Shown: piece after piece, positions 62,380-64,000 of the stretch
Numbering within the stretch: the first letter of the stretch is position 1
How the letters are laid out: every line of letters starts with the position of its first letter
From: Myceligenerans pegani
GTDB taxonomy: Bacteria; Actinomycetota; Actinomycetes; Actinomycetales; Cellulomonadaceae
DNA: 64,000 nucleotides
Assembly: GCF_014892515.1 (NCBI RefSeq)
Contig: NZ_JADBGR010000109.1
Span: 1 to 64,000 of the forward strand
Direction of reading: 5' to 3'
Notes under the pieces: model-generated
Seen by the model: the letters and a program-made list of their open reading frames with translations, nothing else
What the model was told of the DNA's origin: nothing
Databases searched by the model: none
Translations under genes and position numbers: made by a program

Positions 62380-64000
62380 TCAGTCCTTCGTCGTCTCGTT
62401 CTCCGGCGTCGCCACCGGCAGCACCGACATCGCCCGGTCCACCTCGCCCTGCAGCCCGGTATCGTCCCCGCGCGCCAGCCCCGCGGCCTCCACCACAGTA
62501 GCCCCGCTGTCCGACACGAACGCCCGCACCCACACCCGCCGTCGCGGCGTGAACAGGCTCAGGGCGAGCCCGCCGAGCGCGAGCAGGGCGAACGTCAGCA
62601 CGAAGCCGAGCGACGGGTCGTGCCGCAGGTCGAGGGCCACGTAGCGCGGCACCTCCGCGCCGAGCGTCACGGTGCCGAGGCCGTCCGGCAGGTCCACGGT
62701 CTCGCCGGGCCGTACCAGCAGCTTGACCCGCTCCCCGGCCTCGTCGACCGAGGGCGTCAGCGACGCGGTGTCGAGCTGGTACACGTTCCGCGGCACGCCC
62801 TCGTCCAGTCCCAGGTCGCCGCGGTACACCTCGAGCACGAGCAGCGGGTCGAGGGGCTGGGGGAACGTGGAGCGGGCGGCGCCGTCCTCGTCCACGACCG
62901 CCGTGGGCAGGAAGTACCCGATCAGCCCGATCTGGTCGCCCCCCGACACGTCCGGCACCTTCACCACGCCGCGTGACGTGTACATCTGGTCCTCGGGCAG
63001 GAAGGGCACCCGCTGGGAGAACGCGACCTCGCCGGCGGCGTCGGTCACGGTGATCTCGGGGGCGAAGCCGTTGCCCTGGAGGTAGATCTTCGCGCCGTCC
63101 GTGACGAGCGGGTGGTTCACCTTGATCTGCTCGGCGCGCCGCGTGCCGTCGGGCTCGGTCACGGTGACGTGTGCCGTGAAGTCCCTGGCCTGCGCGAACG
63201 CCACGGTCTCACTCGCGAACTCGGAGTCGAACGCGTCGAGGGTCATGGAGAACGGCACGAGCGACGAGGCCTGGAACCAGGAGCCCTTGTCGAAGGTGTC
63301 GTAGTCGACGACGGCGTTCGCGAACCCGCGCCCCTCCGTGACGATCGCCTGTCCCCGGTAGTGCAGCATCTGGCCCATCGCCACCGAGACCAGCAGTCCC
63401 AGCAGCGCCAGATGGAAGAGCAGGTTCCCCGTCTCGCGCAGGTAGCCGCGCTCGGCGCTGACCGTGTGCGCCTCCGGCCGGCCCGCCCGCGCGGGCTCGG
63501 TGCGCCGGTCCACGCGGAAGGTGGGCAGGTGGCGCGGGCCGCGCAGCTTCGTCGCGACCAGCCCGACGACGTCGTCGGGCGAGAGATCGGTGGCCAGGCT
63601 CGCCCGGGCCGGGAACCGCGCGAATCGCGAGGGGACACGCGGCGGCCGGGCCCGCAGCGCCCGCCAGTGCGCCCCGGTGCGGGGCACGATGCACCCCACC
63701 AGCGACACGAACAGCAGCAGGTAGATCGCCGAGAACCACACCGATGTGTACACGTCGAAGAAGCCGAGCCGGTCCAGCCACTCGCCGAGGTCGGGATGGT
63801 CGCCGAGGTACTCCGCGACGGCGCCGGGATCCTGGCCGCGCTGGGGCAGCACCGACCCGGGCACGGCCGCGACGGCGAGCAGCATGAGCAGCATGAGCGC
63901 CACGCGCATCGAGGTGAGCTGCCGCCACGTCCACCGCAGCATCCCGACGACGCCGATCCCCGGCGCCGCGGGCCTCCGGCCGTCCTCGTCCCCGCCGGCC
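62380..64000 (-). CDS. resB: Cytochrome c biogenesis protein ResB, 5' end outside the window
   Basis: The frame is open to the right edge, and codons upstream of the ATG at 63942 read G-I-G-V-V-G, as in ResB N-termini, so the start lies beyond 64000. M-L-R-W-T-W-R-Q-L-T-S-M-R opens the conserved part, followed by a first helix and P-G-S-V-L-P-Q. Several helices and a large extracytoplasmic domain follow. It is the partner of CcsB. Confidence 0.93.
   Translation of the reverse strand, partial: AGGDEDGRRPAAPGIGVVGMLRWTWRQLTSMRVALMLLMLLAVAAVPGSVLPQRGQDPGAVAEYLGDHPDLGEWLDRLGFFDVYTSVWFSAIYLLLFVSLVGCIVPRTGAHWRALRARPPRVPSRFARFPARASLATDLSPDDVVGLVATKLRGPRHLPTFRVDRRTEPARAGRPEAHTVSAERGYLRETGNLLFHLALLGLLVSVAMGQMLHYRGQAIVTEGRGFANAVVDYDTFDKGSWFQASSLVPFSMTLDAFDSEFASETVAFAQARDFTAHVTVTEPDGTRRAEQIKVNHPLVTDGAKIYLQGNGFAPEITVTDAAGEVAFSQRVPFLPEDQMYTSRGVVKVPDVSGGDQIGLIGYFLPTAVVDEDGAARSTFPQPLDPLLVLEVYRGDLGLDEGVPRNVYQLDTASLTPSVDEAGERVKLLVRPGETVDLPDGLGTVTLGAEVPRYVALDLRHDPSLGFVLTFALLALGGLALSLFTPRRRVWVRAFVSDSGATVVEAAGLARGDDTGLQGEVDRAMSVLPVATPENETTKD

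Overview
The window is high-GC, gene-dense actinobacterial DNA with no sign of an outer-membrane system. It carries a Tad/Flp pilus locus, menaquinone biosynthesis, a 14-subunit complex I operon and Ccs-type cytochrome c biogenesis. Gene order and protein style suggest Micrococcales close to Cellulomonadaceae/Promicromonosporaceae; that placement is an inference from style, not a database match.

Layout. 1-1,301: the 5' part of an unidentified membrane-anchored protein gene and a DUF192 gene. 1,917-13,770: a Tad pilus locus with an unknown protein, CpaB, a TadZ-TadE fusion, TadE, TadA/CpaF, TadB, TadC, a histidine kinase/response regulator pair, Flp pilin, an OmpA-like lipoprotein and a TadG-like protein. 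13,880-16,432: a TetR gene divergent from an NTF2-like gene, then a DUF418 membrane protein. 16,687-24,307: an accessory segment with two paralogous proteins of about 835 residues that carry Flp-type prepilin signals. Between them lie a lipoprotein resembling a thiamine-binding protein and a DUF4143 ATPase that looks imported. 24,398-47,266: DUF1304, a polyprenyl diphosphate synthase, nuoN to nuoA, menJ, menG and menF, all on the minus strand. 47,513-50,549: a DUF6114/DUF6230 pair and a divergent TetR gene. 50,574-64,000: GNAT, HtrA protease, menD, menB, menE, a DUF3048 lipoprotein, menA, three small membrane proteins, ccsB and a truncated resB.

How it fits together. The right two thirds is a respiratory block: chorismate to isochorismate (MenF), MenD, MenE, MenB, prenylation (MenA, tail from the polyprenyl synthase), methylation (MenG), tail reduction (MenJ), and the NADH dehydrogenase that uses the menaquinone. 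The left third builds a Tad pilus and appears to control it by a two-component system.

The most unusual part is the Tad-linked accessory system. Two giant secreted proteins carry a class III prepilin cleavage site identical in layout to that of the Flp pilin. Both share an approximately 85-residue C-terminal domain with the TadG-like protein of the main Tad operon. Both also share a promoter motif set one helical turn apart relative to their starts. I read them as candidate pilus-tip or pilus-displayed surface proteins that arose by tandem duplication. Many genes in the window have a -10 element exactly 6 or 7 bases before the start codon, so leaderless transcription appears common.
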